Shown piece after piece: positions 15,618 through 15,723 of a stretch of 15,723 bases of DNA. A program made the translations under genes and the position numbers. The notes beneath the pieces are model-generated. The model was not told the origin of the DNA, made no database searches, and saw only the letters and a program-made list of their open reading frames with translations. Source of the stretch: Cryomorphaceae bacterium (GTDB lineage: Bacteria > Bacteroidota > Bacteroidia > Flavobacteriales > Crocinitomicaceae); contig JAJTDX010000049.1 in NCBI GenBank assembly GCA_021298235.1, positions 1 to 15,723 of the forward strand, read 5' to 3'. Numbering within the stretch: position 1 is the first letter of the stretch; every line of letters begins with the position of its first letter.

Positions 15618-15618
15618 G

Positions 15619-15632
15619 TTGTGAGTTCACAA
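15619..15632. repeat. Palindrome next to the transposase promoter box
   Basis: TTGTGA-GT-TCACAA is a perfect 6-bp inverted repeat with a 2-nt centre, flanked by imperfect ATATA/TATAT arms. It lies 1 nt from the candidate -7 box on the upstream side, where an operator or a subterminal transposase-binding site could lie. No function is shown. Confidence 0.45.
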
Positions 15633-15680
15633 GTTATATGACTGATAATCAAATAATTAAATAAACATGCTAATGTGTAT

Positions 15681-15715
15681 AAAAACAAAAAAGTCGGAAG
15701 AAAAAATCTTCCGAC
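15681..15715 (-). terminator. Inward-reading terminator hairpin at the right IS end
   Basis: GTCGGAAGA (15693-15701) and TCTTCCGAC (15707-15715) form a perfect 9-bp stem with a five-A loop. On the minus strand the stem is followed by TTTTTTGTTTTT (15692 down to 15681). It would stop transcripts entering from outside the element before they reach the transposase gene. Confidence 0.75.
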
Positions 15716-15723
15716 CATTCGTG
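15707..15723 (-). repeat. Right terminal inverted repeat of the insertion sequence
   Basis: The exact reverse complement of 14328-14344. It ends at the last base of the window and provides one arm of the right-end hairpin. Confidence 0.88.

Larger units (their letters stand above)
14328..15723. mobile_element. IS4-family insertion sequence with 17-bp terminal inverted repeats
   Basis: CACGAATGGTCGGAAGA at 14328-14344 recurs exactly inverted at 15707-15723, bracketing a transposase gene on the minus strand. This gives an element of 1396 bp, in the usual size range for the family. The right end coincides with the last base of the window, so the inverted repeat could extend further and the target-site duplication cannot be tested. 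The element looks more AT-rich than the flanking genes. It appears intact and potentially active. Confidence 0.9.
15582..15723. other. Right-end non-coding region of the insertion sequence
   Basis: 142 nt between the transposase start and the element end. It holds, going outward, a candidate transposase promoter box, a short palindrome, a hairpin and the right inverted repeat. A 60-residue hydrophobic frame on the minus strand (15536-15718) starts inside the inverted repeat and is not considered a gene. Confidence 0.7.

Noticed and set aside
15536..15718. A 60-residue minus-strand frame at the right end of the insertion sequence
   Set aside because: It starts inside the terminal repeat, runs through the hairpin and overlaps the transposase start in another frame. 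Its Phe/Leu/Ile-rich content is what AT-rich sequence gives by chance.

Overview
The window looks like a chromosomal segment (or contig end) from a member of the Bacteroidota, probably Flavobacteriia-like. The grounds are the alternative complex III gene order joined to a caa3/aa3-type oxidase, a type IX secretion (T9SS) sorting domain, weak or absent Shine-Dalgarno sites, and TAnnTTTG-type promoter boxes. The genus cannot be fixed from the sequence alone.

Positions 1-9069 hold a tightly spaced, same-strand respiratory operon: the 3' part of actB, then actC, actD, actE, actF, coxB and coxA, with gaps of about 18-26 nt. ActB-F belong to alternative complex III, a quinol:electron-acceptor oxidoreductase that replaces the bc1 complex. 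CoxB and CoxA are the CuA and heme-copper subunits of the oxidase that receives its electrons. Together they would form a quinol-to-oxygen electron chain, plausibly one supercomplex. ActA and the start of actB lie upstream of the window. Oxidase subunits III and IV are absent. A hairpin terminator follows coxA.

Positions 9133-11103 hold ruvB (Holliday-junction branch-migration motor) and queG (epoxyqueuosine reductase), 3 nt apart. Positions 11136-14311 hold a DUF1800/DUF1501 pair. The DUF1501 protein carries a twin-arginine-like signal and a C-terminal T9SS sorting domain, while the DUF1800 protein has no visible signal.

From 14328 to the last base lies an IS4-family insertion sequence, about 1.4 kb long, with the transposase on the minus strand and exact 17-bp terminal inverted repeats. 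At each end the inverted repeat doubles as one arm of an inward-reading terminator-like hairpin. This is the most interesting structure in the window. The element inserted 16 nt after the DUF1501 stop codon and supplies that operon with its apparent terminator.

No intergenic stretch longer than 300 bases exists. No tRNA, rRNA or CRISPR array was seen. I did not find a convincing new multi-gene system; most of the window is a well-known respiratory and housekeeping layout with some unusual details.
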